From contig NZ_VHQI01000005.1 of assembly GCF_006517625.1 (NCBI RefSeq), forward strand, positions 124,341-188,340: a stretch of 64,000 nucleotides of DNA, given 5' to 3'. Within the stretch, counting starts at the first letter, position 1. Every line of letters begins with the position of its first letter. Below, piece after piece: positions 38,295 to 48,924 of the stretch. The notes beneath the pieces were generated by a model, which saw only the letters and a program-made list of their open reading frames with translations, was not told where the DNA came from and searched no databases. The stretch comes from Mixta tenebrionis. Its GTDB lineage: Bacteria; Pseudomonadota; Gammaproteobacteria; Enterobacterales; Enterobacteriaceae. The translations under genes and the position numbers were made by a program.

Positions 38295-39476
38295 TTAGCG
38301 CGCGATAGAGTAAACCTCGCCGTTTTTCGCCTGGATCAACAGCCTGTCGCTGGCGACTACCGGTTCAGTCTGGAAGCCGGAGCTGTCAACTTTCTGCTGC
38401 GCCACGAAACGCCCGTCGTCAGTATTCAGCCAGTGCAGATAGCCTTCGCTGTCGCCAACCACAATGTAGCCGTTGTAGAGCGCCGGCGAAGTCAGATTGC
38501 GGTGCAGCAAATCACTCTGACGCCAGATGGCAACGCCGCCGTCGGCATTCAGCGCGACAACGCGATCGTCCTGATCGACCAGGTAGATGCGCCCCGCATC
38601 AACGATAAAGTCTTTCACCGAACCAATTTCACGCTTCCATAAAATCTGGCCGGAACGCAGATCCAGCGCCGTCAGGTTGCCGTTATAAGCCAGCGCATAA
38701 ACTACGCCGTTAACAATAACCGGAGTGGTATCGACATCGCTCAGGCGATCGATTTCCGTCGCGCCGCTCGGCTGGGAGATACGCTGCTGCCAGATAAGCT
38801 GACCCTGGTTAAGGATAACCGCGCTGACGCGTCCGTTATCGCCGCCAACGATCGCGCCGCCAAAAGCGGTAGCAGGCGCTGACTCACCACGCAGCGAGAG
38901 CGCAGGCATATCCAGGTTAACCGTCCATTTCACCGCGCCGCTGCTTTGATCCAGCCCCTGCAACATACCGTTGCTGGTATGAATCAGCACCAGCCCATCG
39001 CTGACTACCGGACGAGAAAGCGCCTCGCCAGCCACGCTGGTTTGCCAGGCAATGGAACCATCTTCGCTGTTCAGCGCATAGACCAGCGCACGCTCGCTGC
39101 CGATGTAGATATGCTCGCCCGCCGCGGTTACGCCGCCAGACAACAGCGCCGGCGTTCTTTTCGAGAAGAAGCCGTTATCGGTGGAAAGATTGACCTTCCA
39201 CTTCTGCTTGCCATCGTTAGCGTTTAGCGCCTTAACGATACCGAAACGATCGGCGGCATAGACGGTATCGGCCTGCCAGGCGGGATGCAGATTGGAGTAG
39301 AAGTCGCCAATACCGTCGCCGACGGAGGTGCTCCATATTTCCTGCGGATCAAACTGGTTTTCCACTTTCGGCAACGGGGCCATTTTAACGACATCTTCTT
39401 CGCCGCTGAACAGCGAGCAACCGCTAAGTAAGGTGACGGAAATCAGCCCTGGCAGCAGGTATTTACGTAATTCCAT
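38295..39476 (-). CDS. bamB: BamB, outer-membrane assembly lipoprotein
   Basis: The eight-bladed beta-propeller lipoprotein of the BAM complex, which binds BamA POTRA domains and aids insertion of outer-membrane proteins. It has 393 residues (E. coli 392). The lipobox is LLSGC, with the lipidated Cys about residue 20. Repeats such as DGKQKWKVNLS, DGSIAWQTSVAG and SGQILWKREIG are the PQQ-type propeller blades. It sits between yfgM and der as in E. coli, 19 bases after yfgM. Confidence 0.96.
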   Translation of the reverse strand: MELRKYLLPGLISVTLLSGCSLFSGEEDVVKMAPLPKVENQFDPQEIWSTSVGDGIGDFYSNLHPAWQADTVYAADRFGIVKALNANDGKQKWKVNLSTDNGFFSKRTPALLSGGVTAAGEHIYIGSERALVYALNSEDGSIAWQTSVAGEALSRPVVSDGLVLIHTSNGMLQGLDQSSGAVKWTVNLDMPALSLRGESAPATAFGGAIVGGDNGRVSAVILNQGQLIWQQRISQPSGATEIDRLSDVDTTPVIVNGVVYALAYNGNLTALDLRSGQILWKREIGSVKDFIVDAGRIYLVDQDDRVVALNADGGVAIWRQSDLLHRNLTSPALYNGYIVVGDSEGYLHWLNTDDGRFVAQQKVDSSGFQTEPVVASDRLLIQAKNGEVYSIAR

Positions 39477-39495
39477 GCGCTCTCTCTTGAATGGC

Positions 39496-40113
39496 TTAGC
39501 CTAAGTTATTCATTTTCATCTGCATCATTTCTTTCAGCGCCGGTGACGCTTCGGAAGCGATCCCCTTGCTCCAGGCATCGCGGGCGCCCTGCTTATCGCC
39601 CTTGCTTAGCAGCGCTTCGCCGCGAATATCCGCAACGATAGCCGTCCAGCCTTCGCCTTTTACGCCATCCAGCGTTTTCAGCGCGTCGTCAGCCTGTTTC
39701 TGCTGCAGCTGAATGCGCGCCAGGCGTAGATTCAACACCGCCAGCAGATTGGCGTCTTGCGTATTTTTAACTCCGTTCTGCAGCTGCGTGGCCGCTTTCG
39801 CCAGCTCATTCTTATCGGCATACTGTTTCGCCAGATCGAGCGCGGCAAGCGCGCCGTAGGTGTTGCTGTTTTCGCTGGCGAATTTCGCTACCGCTTCCAG
39901 CGTCTGCGGCTTACTGCCGTCCAGCGCGCTGGTCAGCTGCTGGTAGCTGGCCGAAACTTCGCGTGCGGAACTGTCCTGATGGGTATTCCAGTAGCGCCAG
40001 CCACCCAGCGCGCCGATACCCAGCACGATACCGATCGCTAATGCCTTGCCGTTATTGGCGAAAAAACGACGGAGCGCATCCACCTGTTCGTTTTCGTTGC
40101 TGTAAACTTCCAC
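39496..40113 (-). CDS. yfgM: YfgM, SecYEG/PpiD-associated TPR membrane protein
   Basis: A 205-residue protein (E. coli 206) with a cytosolic N-terminus (MEVYSNENEQVDALRRFF), one membrane span (about 23-42, IGIVLGIGALGGW) and a periplasmic TPR-like domain. In E. coli it associates with PpiD at the Sec translocon and has a link to RcsB control. Located between hisS and bamB as in E. coli, so it is co-transcribed with both. Confidence 0.95.
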   Translation of the reverse strand: MEVYSNENEQVDALRRFFANNGKALAIGIVLGIGALGGWRYWNTHQDSSAREVSASYQQLTSALDGSKPQTLEAVAKFASENSNTYGALAALDLAKQYADKNELAKAATQLQNGVKNTQDANLLAVLNLRLARIQLQQKQADDALKTLDGVKGEGWTAIVADIRGEALLSKGDKQGARDAWSKGIASEASPALKEMMQMKMNNLG

Positions 40114-40149
40114 GCAATCCTTCTCCTTAACTGTTCGCGCCGTAGGGTT

Positions 40150-41424
40150 TTATGCCAGCAGCGTCACCAGCGCGGCGGCAACATCATCCTGCGCCAGCGT
40201 CTGTTGCTCACCGCTGCGCAGATCTTTAACCACCACCTGTCCGGCGTTCATTTCATCTTCACCCAGCACCAGCGCAACGCGTGCACCCCATTTATCGGCG
40301 CGGGCAAACTGCTTCTTAAAGTTACCGCCGCCAAAGTTAGTCATCAGCTTCAGCGCCGGCGCGGCATCACGCACCCGCTCCGCCAGCTGCATCGCCGCGG
40401 CCTGCACGCCCTGTCCCGAAGCGATAACATAGACATCAACAATGCGGGACGGTTCAAATTCAGGATTCACCGCCTGAACCAGCAGCACCAGCCGCTCCAG
40501 CCCCATCGCAAAACCGACGCCTGGCGTCGCGCGTCCGCCCAGCTGTTCAACAAGACCATCATAGCGCCCGCCGGCACAAACGGTACCCTGCGCGCCCAGG
40601 CTGTTGGTCACCCATTCAAACACGGTACGGTTATAGTAGTCGAGGCCGCGTACCAGACGCTGATTCACGCTGTAGGCGATGCCAACGCTGTCCAGCAGCG
40701 CGCACAGGCCGTCAAAGTGAGCGCGTGACTCTTCATCCAGATAGTCGCCCAGCGTCGGCGCATCGTTTAGCAGCGCCTGAACTTCCGGATTCTTGCTGTC
40801 CAGCACGCGCAGCGGATTGCTGTACATGCGGCGCTTGCAATCTTCGTCCAGCTTATCTTTATGCTGTTCCAGGAAGGCCACCAGCGCTTCGCGATAGCGC
40901 GCGCGCGCCTGGAGCGAACCAATAGAGTTCAGCTCCAGGCGAACGTGATCGGCGATGCCCAGCGCCTTCCACCAGCGCGCGGTCATCATAATCAGTTCTG
41001 CATCGATATCAGGCCCCTGCAGGCCGAAAACTTCCGCGCCGATCTGATGGAACTGACGGTAGCGCCCTTTCTGCGGACGCTCATAGCGGAACATCGGCCC
41101 TATATACCACAGGCGCTGCTCCTGGTTATAGAGCAAACCATGTTCAATACCTGCGCGTACGCAGCCGGCGGTGCCTTCAGGACGCAACGTCAGACTTTCG
41201 CCGTTGCGATCGTCAAAGGTATACATCTCTTTTTCCACCACGTCGGTGACTTCGCCGATCGCACGCTTAAACAGCGGCGTATGTTCTACCACCGGCAGAC
41301 GGATTTCGCTGTAGCCGTAGCTGGCCAGTACCTGTTTTAAAATCCCTTCAATACGCTGCCAGACAACGGTGTCGGCCGGCAAATAGTCGTTCATGCCGCG
41401 GATGGCCTGGATGTTCTTCGCCAC
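40150..41424 (-). CDS. hisS: HisS, histidyl-tRNA synthetase
   Basis: A class II aminoacyl-tRNA synthetase of 424 residues, the E. coli length. Motif 2 [20 protein letters not shown], HisA motifs [15 protein letters not shown] and [14 protein letters not shown], and motif 3 [11 protein letters not shown] are visible. It starts at GTG (41424), giving [15 protein letters not shown], which aligns with E. coli; the frame upstream to 41514 lies across a terminator-like hairpin and is rejected. AGAGAG is about 7 bases upstream of GTG. Confidence 0.97.
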   Translation of the reverse strand: MAKNIQAIRGMNDYLPADTVVWQRIEGILKQVLASYGYSEIRLPVVEHTPLFKRAIGEVTDVVEKEMYTFDDRNGESLTLRPEGTAGCVRAGIEHGLLYNQEQRLWYIGPMFRYERPQKGRYRQFHQIGAEVFGLQGPDIDAELIMMTARWWKALGIADHVRLELNSIGSLQARARYREALVAFLEQHKDKLDEDCKRRMYSNPLRVLDSKNPEVQALLNDAPTLGDYLDEESRAHFDGLCALLDSVGIAYSVNQRLVRGLDYYNRTVFEWVTNSLGAQGTVCAGGRYDGLVEQLGGRATPGVGFAMGLERLVLLVQAVNPEFEPSRIVDVYVIASGQGVQAAAMQLAERVRDAAPALKLMTNFGGGNFKKQFARADKWGARVALVLGEDEMNAGQVVVKDLRSGEQQTLAQDDVAAALVTLLA

Positions 41425-41500
41425 GTCATTTCTCTCTTTATGCAAATTACACCGGACAAACTGCCCGGCCGTTCCAGCGCTGGCGCCAGAACCTGAACAG

Positions 41501-41532
41501 AAAAAAACCTGCACGGCAACGCCGTTCAGGTT
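41501..41532 (-). terminator. Terminator-like hairpin between ispG and hisS
   Basis: Minus-strand stem AACCTG-A-ACGGC / GCCGT-G-CAGGTT with a 3-base loop, followed by seven Ts. Located about 30 bases after ispG. Confidence 0.82.
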
Positions 41533-41564
41533 CTGTCAGCGCGCCATTAACAGGACGCCGACGA

Positions 41565-42686
41565 TTATTTTTCCACCTGCTGCACGTTAATGCGGCGGGT
41601 TTCATCAAGCATCGCCGCTTTAGCGCGTATGCGCGCCTCAAGCTGATCGATCATATCCTCATTGTCGAGGCGGTCGCGCTGGCGCACGCCATCCTCGTAG
41701 AAGCCGCTTTTTTTATTGCTGCCGGTTACGCCCAACGTGGAAACCAGCGCTTCGCCCGGCCCGTTGACGACGCAGCCGATAATCGAAACATCCATCGGCG
41801 TAATGATATCTTCCAGACGCTGTTCCAGCGCATTTACCGTACCGATAACGTCAAATTCCTGACGCGAGCAGGTTGGACAGGCAATAAAGTTAATACCGCG
41901 GGTGCGAATACGCAGCGACTTCAGGATATCAAAGCCAACCTTAACCTCTTCCACCGGATCGGCCGCCAGCGAAATACGCAGGGTATCGCCGATACCTTCA
42001 GAAAGCAGCAGGCCAAGGCCGATAGCTGATTTTACCGCGCCCGCACGCGCGCCGCCCGCCTCGGTGATCCCCAAATGCAGCGGCTGAACGATCTGTTTTG
42101 CCAGCAGGCGGTAAGATTCTACGGCAAGAAAAACGTCGGAAGCCTTGACGCTGACCTTAAACTGATCGAAGTTCAGTCGATCGAGATGATCCACATGGCG
42201 CATAGCAGATTCCAGCAGCGCCTGCGGCGTCGGCTCGCCATACTTTTCCTGCAGATCTTTTTCCAGCGAGCCGGCATTAACGCCGATACGGATAGGAATA
42301 TTTTTATCGCGCGCGCACTCCACCACCTGGCGTATACGCTCATTGTTGCCGATGTTGCCGGGATTGATGCGCAGGCAGTCAACGCCATACTCCGCCACTT
42401 TTAACGCAATGCGATAGTCAAAGTGAATATCGGCAACCAGCGGAACGTTGACCTGTTGCTTAATAAACCTGAAGGCTTCCGCCGCATCCATAGTCGGAAC
42501 CGAGACGCGAACAATATCTACGCCCACGCGCTCCAGCGCTTTAATTTGTTTAACCGTCGCTTCCACATCCGTGGTGCGCGTGTTGGTCATGGACTGGACG
42601 GCAACAGGCGCGCCGTCGCCCACTGGCACCTTGCCGACGTAAATGCGCGTTGATTTGCGACGGATAATGGGTGCTTCGTTATGCAT
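41565..42686 (-). CDS. ispG: IspG, 4-hydroxy-3-methylbut-2-enyl diphosphate synthase
   Basis: The 4Fe-4S enzyme of the penultimate MEP-pathway step, MEcPP to HMBPP. It has 373 residues (E. coli 372). The cluster cysteines are in [10 protein letters not shown] and [10 protein letters not shown]. The TIM-barrel segment [19 protein letters not shown] is intact. Compared with E. coli one residue is gained near the C-terminus (VRQRDRL). The start [18 protein letters not shown] fits E. coli; the frame upstream to 42710 is rejected. Next in the operon after rodZ. Confidence 0.97.
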   Translation of the reverse strand: MHNEAPIIRRKSTRIYVGKVPVGDGAPVAVQSMTNTRTTDVEATVKQIKALERVGVDIVRVSVPTMDAAEAFRFIKQQVNVPLVADIHFDYRIALKVAEYGVDCLRINPGNIGNNERIRQVVECARDKNIPIRIGVNAGSLEKDLQEKYGEPTPQALLESAMRHVDHLDRLNFDQFKVSVKASDVFLAVESYRLLAKQIVQPLHLGITEAGGARAGAVKSAIGLGLLLSEGIGDTLRISLAADPVEEVKVGFDILKSLRIRTRGINFIACPTCSRQEFDVIGTVNALEQRLEDIITPMDVSIIGCVVNGPGEALVSTLGVTGSNKKSGFYEDGVRQRDRLDNEDMIDQLEARIRAKAAMLDETRRINVQQVEK

Positions 42687-42725
42687 GTTGTTTCTCCATA
42701 ATTGCCGCAAAGCAGCGCCAGGGGC

Positions 42726-43781
42726 TTACTGAGCCCCAAGCGTCAGGCGGGCAACCTGGTTGGTACGAATAAAACGACTTAAATCCACCGGCTGTCCCTG
42801 GTAATGAATCTGCACAGCCGCCGGTGCGCCAATTTTCAGACGATAAGGCGCAGTGCCGGAAAGGCTGAGTTTACCACCACTGCGCTGCATTCCGCTGAAC
42901 AGTTTTTTCCCGGACGCATCGGCCACTTCCAGCCAGCAGTCCGCATTGAAATTCAACACGATGGTATTGGCGTCTGCCGCCGGCTCGCTAACGCTGGCGC
43001 TGCCGGTAGGCAGAGGCGTCGCGACATTGGCAGCCGTAGCCGTTGCGCCGTCAACCGGCGCCTGGCTGGGAGAAACCACGCTGTTAGCGTCGCTATTGCC
43101 GGCAGCGGGCGCGGCGTTGCCGGCCGTCGCCGCTGCGGCGCTATCGCCTGTCGTATTGCCGGCGCTGCCATTCGTACCGCTGGCGCCGGCATTATTGTTG
43201 CCGCCGGCAGCATTATTCAACGATACGCTGGCGCCGTCAGAAGGCGCCGCCTGCTGCTGCGCCTGAGCAGCGCTGCTGCTGGCGTTGCTGTCGGTTAAAG
43301 GAATAGACTGGCTGTTATCGCCGCTGGCGTTGCCCTGATCGGCTAATGATACCAGATCCGCCTGGGCTGCCTTATGGTTTTGCCACCACCAGGCGCCGGT
43401 GAGGCCAATAACTACAAACACCACCAGCCAGGTGAAAATCATCAGCCAGCCATCGCGTTTTTTACGCCGCTTGCCCAGTGAAAAGCTCTGCATCGGTTCA
43501 ACTTTCGCCGCCCGTACCGGCGCCTGCTTCGCCATCATCGGCAGCAGATCCTCTTCCGGCACATGCACCAGTCGGGCATAGGAGCGAATATAGCCGCGTA
43601 AAAAGGTAGATGCTAAATCCGCTGGCGCGTTGTCCTCTTCAATATCCCGCACGGTTGAAAGTTTCAGGCACAAACGCTCAGCAACATTTTGCTGCGTCAG
43701 TCCCATCTGCTCACGGGCGGCACGCAGGCGGGCACCTGTGGAATTTGCTGCTGTTGTATCTTGAGTGGCTTCAGTATTCAT
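42726..43781 (-). CDS. rodZ: RodZ, cytoskeletal protein that couples MreB to the rod complex
   Basis: A 351-residue bitopic membrane protein (E. coli 337). The N-terminal Xre-type HTH (about 16-85, [21 protein letters not shown]) binds MreB. A basic juxtamembrane stretch (KRRKKR) precedes one span at about 113-134. A low-complexity, Ala/Asn/Gly/Ser-rich periplasmic linker (about 140-265) leads to a C-terminal DUF4115 domain (about 270-345). The linker is the main length difference from E. coli. Start overlaps the pilF stop by 11 bases. Confidence 0.94.
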   Translation of the reverse strand: MNTEATQDTTAANSTGARLRAAREQMGLTQQNVAERLCLKLSTVRDIEEDNAPADLASTFLRGYIRSYARLVHVPEEDLLPMMAKQAPVRAAKVEPMQSFSLGKRRKKRDGWLMIFTWLVVFVVIGLTGAWWWQNHKAAQADLVSLADQGNASGDNSQSIPLTDSNASSSAAQAQQQAAPSDGASVSLNNAAGGNNNAGASGTNGSAGNTTGDSAAAATAGNAAPAAGNSDANSVVSPSQAPVDGATATAANVATPLPTGSASVSEPAADANTIVLNFNADCWLEVADASGKKLFSGMQRSGGKLSLSGTAPYRLKIGAPAAVQIHYQGQPVDLSRFIRTNQVARLTLGAQ

Positions 43782-44508
43782 TAGCTAGAAAATGCTGGTA
43801 CTGTATCGATTGTGGAAAATTTTGCGCCAGTTGCTGACCGTAACGTGCTTCATCTACGGCTCGCTGTTCCAGCGCAGCGAAACGAATCTCCAACCACAAG
43901 CTCTCCGCTGTCGCAGGCGCGCTGTGATGATATACCTCTAACAAAAGCCGCGTTGGTTCAGGCTCCTGCTGTTCAAGATGCTTTTCAGCTTCCGCCAGCA
44001 GCGTATTCGCTTTCTGTCGGTCAATCTGCAGCGCCGCTAATAACGTCTGTCGTGCCGACGCATAGTCGCCCTGCTGCAGATAACAATAGCCGGCGCGCTC
44101 CTGACTGTCAGCCCTCGCTACGGAAGAACCGGGCGCCGCAGCCAGAGTAAATTGTTGATGCGCCGCATCATACTGCCCTAAACCGCAAAGAAACGCACCG
44201 TAATTGTTAAGCGCATAACTATTTTCCGGGGCCTTTTTCAGCGCCGCCTGATAATAATGCCGCGCTTCAACGATCTGCCCTTCCTGCTGGTTAAGGCGCG
44301 CCATCGCCAGCAAAACGCGATAATCCTGCGGCGCATCCTGCAGCGCGCGCTGTAAATTGCGCCGCGCCGCAGGCAAATCGCCCTGAGAAAGATAAATCAG
44401 CCCCAGCTGCAGACGAATCTGCGCGCTGGCGCTGGTCTGACGTTCTACGCTACAGCCTGACAGCGTCAGCGCGCACAATAACATTAGCCACTGTACTCCG
44501 TTACGCAT
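43771..44508 (-). CDS. pilF: PilF/PilW-type TPR lipoprotein
   Basis: A 245-residue lipoprotein with lipobox LTLSGC (Cys about 19) and four to six TPR repeats (about 35-170, for example [23 protein letters not shown]). In bacteria with type IV pili this protein is the pilotin for the secretin PilQ. E. coli lacks the gene between rodZ and rlmN; many other gamma-proteobacteria have it here. No pilus genes are nearby, so its role here is uncertain. It overlaps rodZ by 11 bases, which suggests translational coupling. Confidence 0.85.
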   Translation of the reverse strand: MRNGVQWLMLLCALTLSGCSVERQTSASAQIRLQLGLIYLSQGDLPAARRNLQRALQDAPQDYRVLLAMARLNQQEGQIVEARHYYQAALKKAPENSYALNNYGAFLCGLGQYDAAHQQFTLAAAPGSSVARADSQERAGYCYLQQGDYASARQTLLAALQIDRQKANTLLAEAEKHLEQQEPEPTRLLLEVYHHSAPATAESLWLEIRFAALEQRAVDEARYGQQLAQNFPQSIQYQHFLANEY

Positions 44509-44603
44509 GCTGCCTCCGTTTGCTATGAAGTCTGGTATGTTACGCCAAACTCAGCAAGGCAGGCAGCCTGTGAAGGCAGGAAAAGCGGATTTCCTGCTGG
44601 CTT

Positions 44604-45773
44604 TCAGAGCGCTCTCACAGATATTTGTTCACCGGCCATTTTTTTACGCAGCGTACGCTTGGTACGGTCAATAACATCTCCCGCCAGCTGCCCGCACGCG
44701 GCATCGATATCATCCCCGCGCGTTTTACGCACAATGGTGGTAAACCCATAGCCCATCAACACCTTGGAAAAACGATCGACCCGGCTGTTGGAGCTGCGGC
44801 CATAGGGCGCGCCGGGGAAGGGGTTCCAGGGAATCAGGTTGATTTTACACGGCGTATCTTTCAGCAACTCAGCCAGCTGATGCGCATCATCGGTGCTGTC
44901 ATTAATATGATCCAGCATGACATATTCAATTGTCACGCGTCCCTGATTGGCATTGGATTTTTCCAGATAACGGCGTACCGATTCGAGGAAAGTGGCGATA
45001 TTGTACTTTTTATTGATCGGCACAATCTCATCACGAATAGTATCGTTCGGCGCATGCAGAGAGATCGCCAGCGCCACGTCGATCATATCGCCCAGCTTAT
45101 CCAGCGCCGGCACAACGCCGGAAGTGGAAAGCGTTACGCGCCGCTTGGAAAGGCCAAAACCAAAGTCGTCCAGCATAATTTCCATCGCCGGAACTACGTT
45201 AGTCAGGTTAAGCAGCGGTTCGCCCATTCCCATCATTACCACATTGGTAATCGGCCGCTGGCCGGTAACTTTAGCCGCGCCGATAATTTTCGCCGCGCGC
45301 CAGACCTGACCAATAATTTCAGACACGCGCAGGTTGCGGTTAAAGCCCTGCTGCGCGGTTGAACAGAATTTACACTCCAGCGCGCAGCCTACCTGCGAGG
45401 AAACGCACAGCGTAGCGCGATCGTCTTCAGGGATATACACCGTTTCAACCAGCTGATCGCCAACGCGAATCGCCCATTTGATAGTGCCATCGGCAGAGCG
45501 TTTTTCCTCGGCCACTTCCGGGGCGCGAATTTCGGATATCTGCTTAAGCTTATTACGCAGCACCTTGTTGATATCAGTCATTTCATCGAAATCATCACTG
45601 CAGTAGTGATAGATCCATTTCATTACCTGATCGGCGCGGAAAGGCTTTTCACCCAGCGAAATAAAGAATTCGCGCATTTGCTGACGATTCAAATCGAGCA
45701 GGTTAATTTTTTCGTTTTTCGGGGAAACAGCAGCGGGAGATACGGACGGCGGCGTCACAATGTGTTCGGACAT
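44604..45773 (-). CDS. rlmN: RlmN, dual-specificity 23S rRNA / tRNA adenine-C2 methyltransferase
   Basis: A radical-SAM enzyme that methylates C2 of A2503 in 23S rRNA and A37 in tRNA. It has 389 residues (E. coli 384). The cluster motif is CALECKFC (about 129-136), the SAM motif is GMGEPLLNL, and the methyl-carrying cysteine lies in [11 protein letters not shown]. The N-terminus has a few extra residues. It lies upstream of pilF-rodZ-ispG on the same strand. Confidence 0.96.
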   Translation of the reverse strand: MSEHIVTPPSVSPAAVSPKNEKINLLDLNRQQMREFFISLGEKPFRADQVMKWIYHYCSDDFDEMTDINKVLRNKLKQISEIRAPEVAEEKRSADGTIKWAIRVGDQLVETVYIPEDDRATLCVSSQVGCALECKFCSTAQQGFNRNLRVSEIIGQVWRAAKIIGAAKVTGQRPITNVVMMGMGEPLLNLTNVVPAMEIMLDDFGFGLSKRRVTLSTSGVVPALDKLGDMIDVALAISLHAPNDTIRDEIVPINKKYNIATFLESVRRYLEKSNANQGRVTIEYVMLDHINDSTDDAHQLAELLKDTPCKINLIPWNPFPGAPYGRSSNSRVDRFSKVLMGYGFTTIVRKTRGDDIDAACGQLAGDVIDRTKRTLRKKMAGEQISVRAL

Positions 45774-45820
45774 AATTTTCTCTGGCCTCGTTATTACACG
45801 TTATGGCCCTGGTTAGGGAT

Positions 45821-45860
45821 AAAAAAGAAGCGCCCTCGCTGAGTAAACTCATGAGGGCGC
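45821..45860 (-). terminator. Terminator after ndk
   Basis: Minus-strand stem GCGCCCTC / GAGGGCGC with an inner TGAGT/ACTCA pairing in the loop, followed by TTCTTTTTT. It lies about 98 bases after the ndk stop and before rlmN. Confidence 0.85.
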
Positions 45861-45957
45861 ATTATTGTACAAATAACTGGAGCGCGAAGCTATTGCGCGC
45901 CCGAATTAGCTGACAATTAAATTGTAACCGTCGTTGTGCAGCCAGGCGTTCCGTTAA

Positions 45958-46389
45958 TTAACGGGTACGCGGGCAAATTTCGTTTTCGCCGAAGAAGAAA
46001 GCGATTTCACGCGCCGCGGATTCCAGAGAATCTGAACCGTGAGTCGCGTTTTCGGTAAAGCTGTCAGCGTAGTCCGCACGCAGCGTGCCCGCCAGTGCGT
46101 TAGCCGGGTTGGTTGCACCCATCAGATCGCGGTGGCGCTGAACGGCATTTTCGCCTTCCAGCACCGAAACGACGATCGGACCGGAAGTCATAAACTCCAC
46201 CAGACCGTCAAAGAAAGGTTTGCCGTTATGCTCGGCATAGAAACCTTCCGCCTGCTCTTTGGTCAGGTGCAGCATCTTTGCGGCAACAATTTTGAAACCT
46301 GCGGCTTCAAAACGGTTATAGATGGCACCGATTACGTTTTTTGCCACCGCGTTCGGTTTAACGATGGAAAAGGTACGTTCTACTGTCAT
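45958..46389 (-). CDS. ndk: Ndk, nucleoside diphosphate kinase
   Basis: Transfers gamma-phosphate between NTPs and NDPs through a phosphohistidine. It has 143 residues, the E. coli length. The active-site motif NATHGSDS has His117, and the N-terminus [12 protein letters not shown] is typical. It appears to be a single-gene unit with its own promoter in the gap before pbpC, and a terminator after it. Confidence 0.97.
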   Translation of the reverse strand: MTVERTFSIVKPNAVAKNVIGAIYNRFEAAGFKIVAAKMLHLTKEQAEGFYAEHNGKPFFDGLVEFMTSGPIVVSVLEGENAVQRHRDLMGATNPANALAGTLRADYADSFTENATHGSDSLESAAREIAFFFGENEICPRTR

Positions 46390-46566
46390 TTTGACCTCTG
46401 TCTTAACTTCCAGGTTAAGTCGGTTGTGAATAGTTTGATACCGACCTGTGAAAACGGCGCCGATTATAGGGGCGCAAAGCCAGCTTGCCTATCGAAGATT
46501 CCGCAAAACCCGGAAAAATTATTATCGGCTTTGCATAGCTGCGTTAGCAGCACGCTCAGACGCGGT

Positions 46567-48891
46567 TTACTCGACGCGAAAAGTTACCGTAGCCACCTGG
46601 CCAATCTCATCCAGCACGCTCAGTTGATACTGTCCGCCCCGCTCGAAAACCAGCCGCGGCGTCAGGTGCGTTTGCCCGGCGTTCAGCACTTCGCCATTAA
46701 GAAACCACCATCGCTCCTGCCCTTCTCCTCCCTGCGCCGTAACGCTAAGCGTCAGCTGCGTTTTTCCCGGCAGACGATGCAAAATTTGGGCATCACGCAC
46801 GCCGGTTATCAGCAATGGAGGCGCGCCGCTCCGCAGCGCTGGCGCACAGTCAGACGAAACGGGCGGCAGCCGCTGGGCGCGTCGTTCTCCGGGAACCAGC
46901 CAGGGCTCCAGCGGCATGGGCCACAGCACAACCTGCTGCGCCCGTGCGCCGCTGCAGTCGGCGGCAACCCGTTCGCCGCGCTGGTTAGTCCAGATGGTTT
47001 GCTGCAGGCCGAACAGCCCTTCCTGGCCGACGGCAAGCAGCGTCGGCGGCGTCGTGCCGTTTAGTACCCAGCTTTGCCGCTGCTGGCGGCAATTAACATC
47101 GCCCGCCGGTAGCGGCTGCCCGCCCGGCCAGCAGAGCGTAACCACGCTAACGCTGGCCGGCCGCGGATCGACGGGCAGCGCGCGCCCGCGCAGCTGCGGC
47201 GAAGCCATCAACAAATGATGCAGCTGATTCAGTATCGGAACAGCGCTCGCGATCCCATACTGACCGGCAACCGGCGTACCATCGGGACGACCAACCCAAA
47301 CCCCGATCAAATAGCGAGCGTTGATGCCTATAGCCCAGGCATCGCGGTAGCCATAGCTGGTGCCGGTTTTCCATGCCAGCGGCGCCACAGCTGGCAGCGT
47401 ACTGTCAGGTTGCGGCTGCGCCTCGCCAGCAAGAATGCGCCGCACAATCCAGGCCGCGCCAGGCGACAGCAGCGGGCGCTCTGCCAGCGCATCCTGCTTC
47501 AGCAGCCGCAGCCGCGCCGCCTGGCCGTGACGCGCAAAGGCGCTGTACGCGGCCACAATCTCTGCCATACTCGCGCCGGTGCCGCCCAGAATCAGCGACA
47601 GATTAGGCTCCGCCGCCGCGGGAAAACGCAGGGTAAGCCCAACATGACGCAGCGCCGCAGCCATACGCTTTGGACCGTATGCCTCCAGCAGCTGTACCGC
47701 CGGGAGATTTAACGAGCGCACCAGCGCCTCGCTGGCGCTGACCGGGCCATGAAATCCAGTATCAAAGTTTCCTGGGCGATAGTCGCCAAAGCGGCGCGGC
47801 ACATCCTGCAGCAGCGATTCGGCGGCGATCAATCCATCATCAAGCGCCAGCCCATACAGGAATGGCTTTAACACCGAGCCAGGCGATCGCACGCTGCCGA
47901 TCATATCGACATGACCAAAGCGACCGTCATCGTTTAAATCAACCGATCCCATCCAGGCGCGAACCTGCATAGTAGTGTGATCAACCACCAGCACCGCCAT
48001 CGAAGTTCGCGGCGGCAGCGCTCCTTTCCAGCCCTGCGCCAGCGCCTCGATCTGCCGCTGTAGCGAAGCATCAATGGTGGTAGTAATTTTGCTCTGGTTT
48101 GATAAGGAGAGCGCCCGGCGCGCCAGCAGCGGCGCCAGCTGCGGCATCTGACGCGGCGCCAGCCAGACCGGCTCCTGCATAATTTCATCCACGACGGCAC
48201 GCGGCCAGACGCCGTAAGCTGCCAGGCGCCGCAGAATCTTATCGCGGGCCGCCCGCGCCCGCTCCGGCCAACGATCGGGACGCAGGCGGCTGGGCGCCTG
48301 CGGCAAAACCGCCAGCAGCGCCGCCTCGCCGCGCGTAAGTGACGCTGGCGATTTGCCCAGCCAGCTCCAGCTGGCGGCGCCGACGCCTTCCAGCGTTCCG
48401 CCAAAAGGCGCGCGGTTCAGATAAAGCGTTAATATTTCTTGTTTGGAGAGATGCCATTCCAGCTGTAGCGCGCGCCAGCCTTGATGCAGCTTGCCGGTAA
48501 AAGTACGCGGTTGCGGATCGATCAGGCGCGCCACCTGCATGGTAAGAGTGCTGCCGCCGGAAATAATCTCACCACCGCGTAAGTTCTGCCAGGCGGCGCG
48601 CAGTATCGCCAGCGGATTGATCCCCGGATGATGCCAGAACCAGCGATCTTCATAGCTCAGCAGCGCTTCCAGATACCACGGCGAAACCTCTTCCAGCGTA
48701 ACCGGGTAGCGCCAGATCCCATTTTTATCAGCGAAGCGCCATAGCGGTGTACCGTCTTCGGCCACTACCACGCGTGCGGGCGCCGCCTCTCGTAACGGCA
48801 ACGGCGACAGGCGATCCGCCAGCCATAGCAGGGCCGCAAGCGTGATTAAGCTCAGCAGCAGAATTTTTATCGAACGCACAGCAACCGTCAT
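46567..48891 (-). CDS. pbpC: PbpC, penicillin-binding protein 1C
   Basis: A bifunctional murein synthase of 774 residues (E. coli 770). One N-terminal membrane span (about 8-24), then the GT51 glycosyltransferase domain with catalytic Glu81 in YEDRWFWHHPG and GGSTLTMQVARL. The transpeptidase has the SVLK motif (Ser339), and KTGTS about residue 510. A C-terminal BiPBP_C domain follows (about 680-774). It lies downstream of yfhM on the same strand, the conserved pairing of 1C with an alpha-2-macroglobulin. The start codon lies in the tail of a hairpin. Confidence 0.95.
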   Translation of the reverse strand: MTVAVRSIKILLLSLITLAALLWLADRLSPLPLREAAPARVVVAEDGTPLWRFADKNGIWRYPVTLEEVSPWYLEALLSYEDRWFWHHPGINPLAILRAAWQNLRGGEIISGGSTLTMQVARLIDPQPRTFTGKLHQGWRALQLEWHLSKQEILTLYLNRAPFGGTLEGVGAASWSWLGKSPASLTRGEAALLAVLPQAPSRLRPDRWPERARAARDKILRRLAAYGVWPRAVVDEIMQEPVWLAPRQMPQLAPLLARRALSLSNQSKITTTIDASLQRQIEALAQGWKGALPPRTSMAVLVVDHTTMQVRAWMGSVDLNDDGRFGHVDMIGSVRSPGSVLKPFLYGLALDDGLIAAESLLQDVPRRFGDYRPGNFDTGFHGPVSASEALVRSLNLPAVQLLEAYGPKRMAAALRHVGLTLRFPAAAEPNLSLILGGTGASMAEIVAAYSAFARHGQAARLRLLKQDALAERPLLSPGAAWIVRRILAGEAQPQPDSTLPAVAPLAWKTGTSYGYRDAWAIGINARYLIGVWVGRPDGTPVAGQYGIASAVPILNQLHHLLMASPQLRGRALPVDPRPASVSVVTLCWPGGQPLPAGDVNCRQQRQSWVLNGTTPPTLLAVGQEGLFGLQQTIWTNQRGERVAADCSGARAQQVVLWPMPLEPWLVPGERRAQRLPPVSSDCAPALRSGAPPLLITGVRDAQILHRLPGKTQLTLSVTAQGGEGQERWWFLNGEVLNAGQTHLTPRLVFERGGQYQLSVLDEIGQVATVTFRVE

Positions 48892-48920
48892 AAAAATAAC
48901 GTCCGGTTTTATCCGGACGT
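48891..48920 (-). terminator. Terminator-like hairpin spanning the yfhM-pbpC junction
   Basis: Minus-strand perfect 8-bp stem ACGTCCGG / CCGGACGT with a 6-base loop, followed by TATTTTTATG, in which the final ATG is the pbpC start. The arm nearer to pbpC includes the only GGAC-like ribosome site for that gene, so the structure could limit both transcription and translation. Confidence 0.72.
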
Positions 48921-48924
48921 CAGG

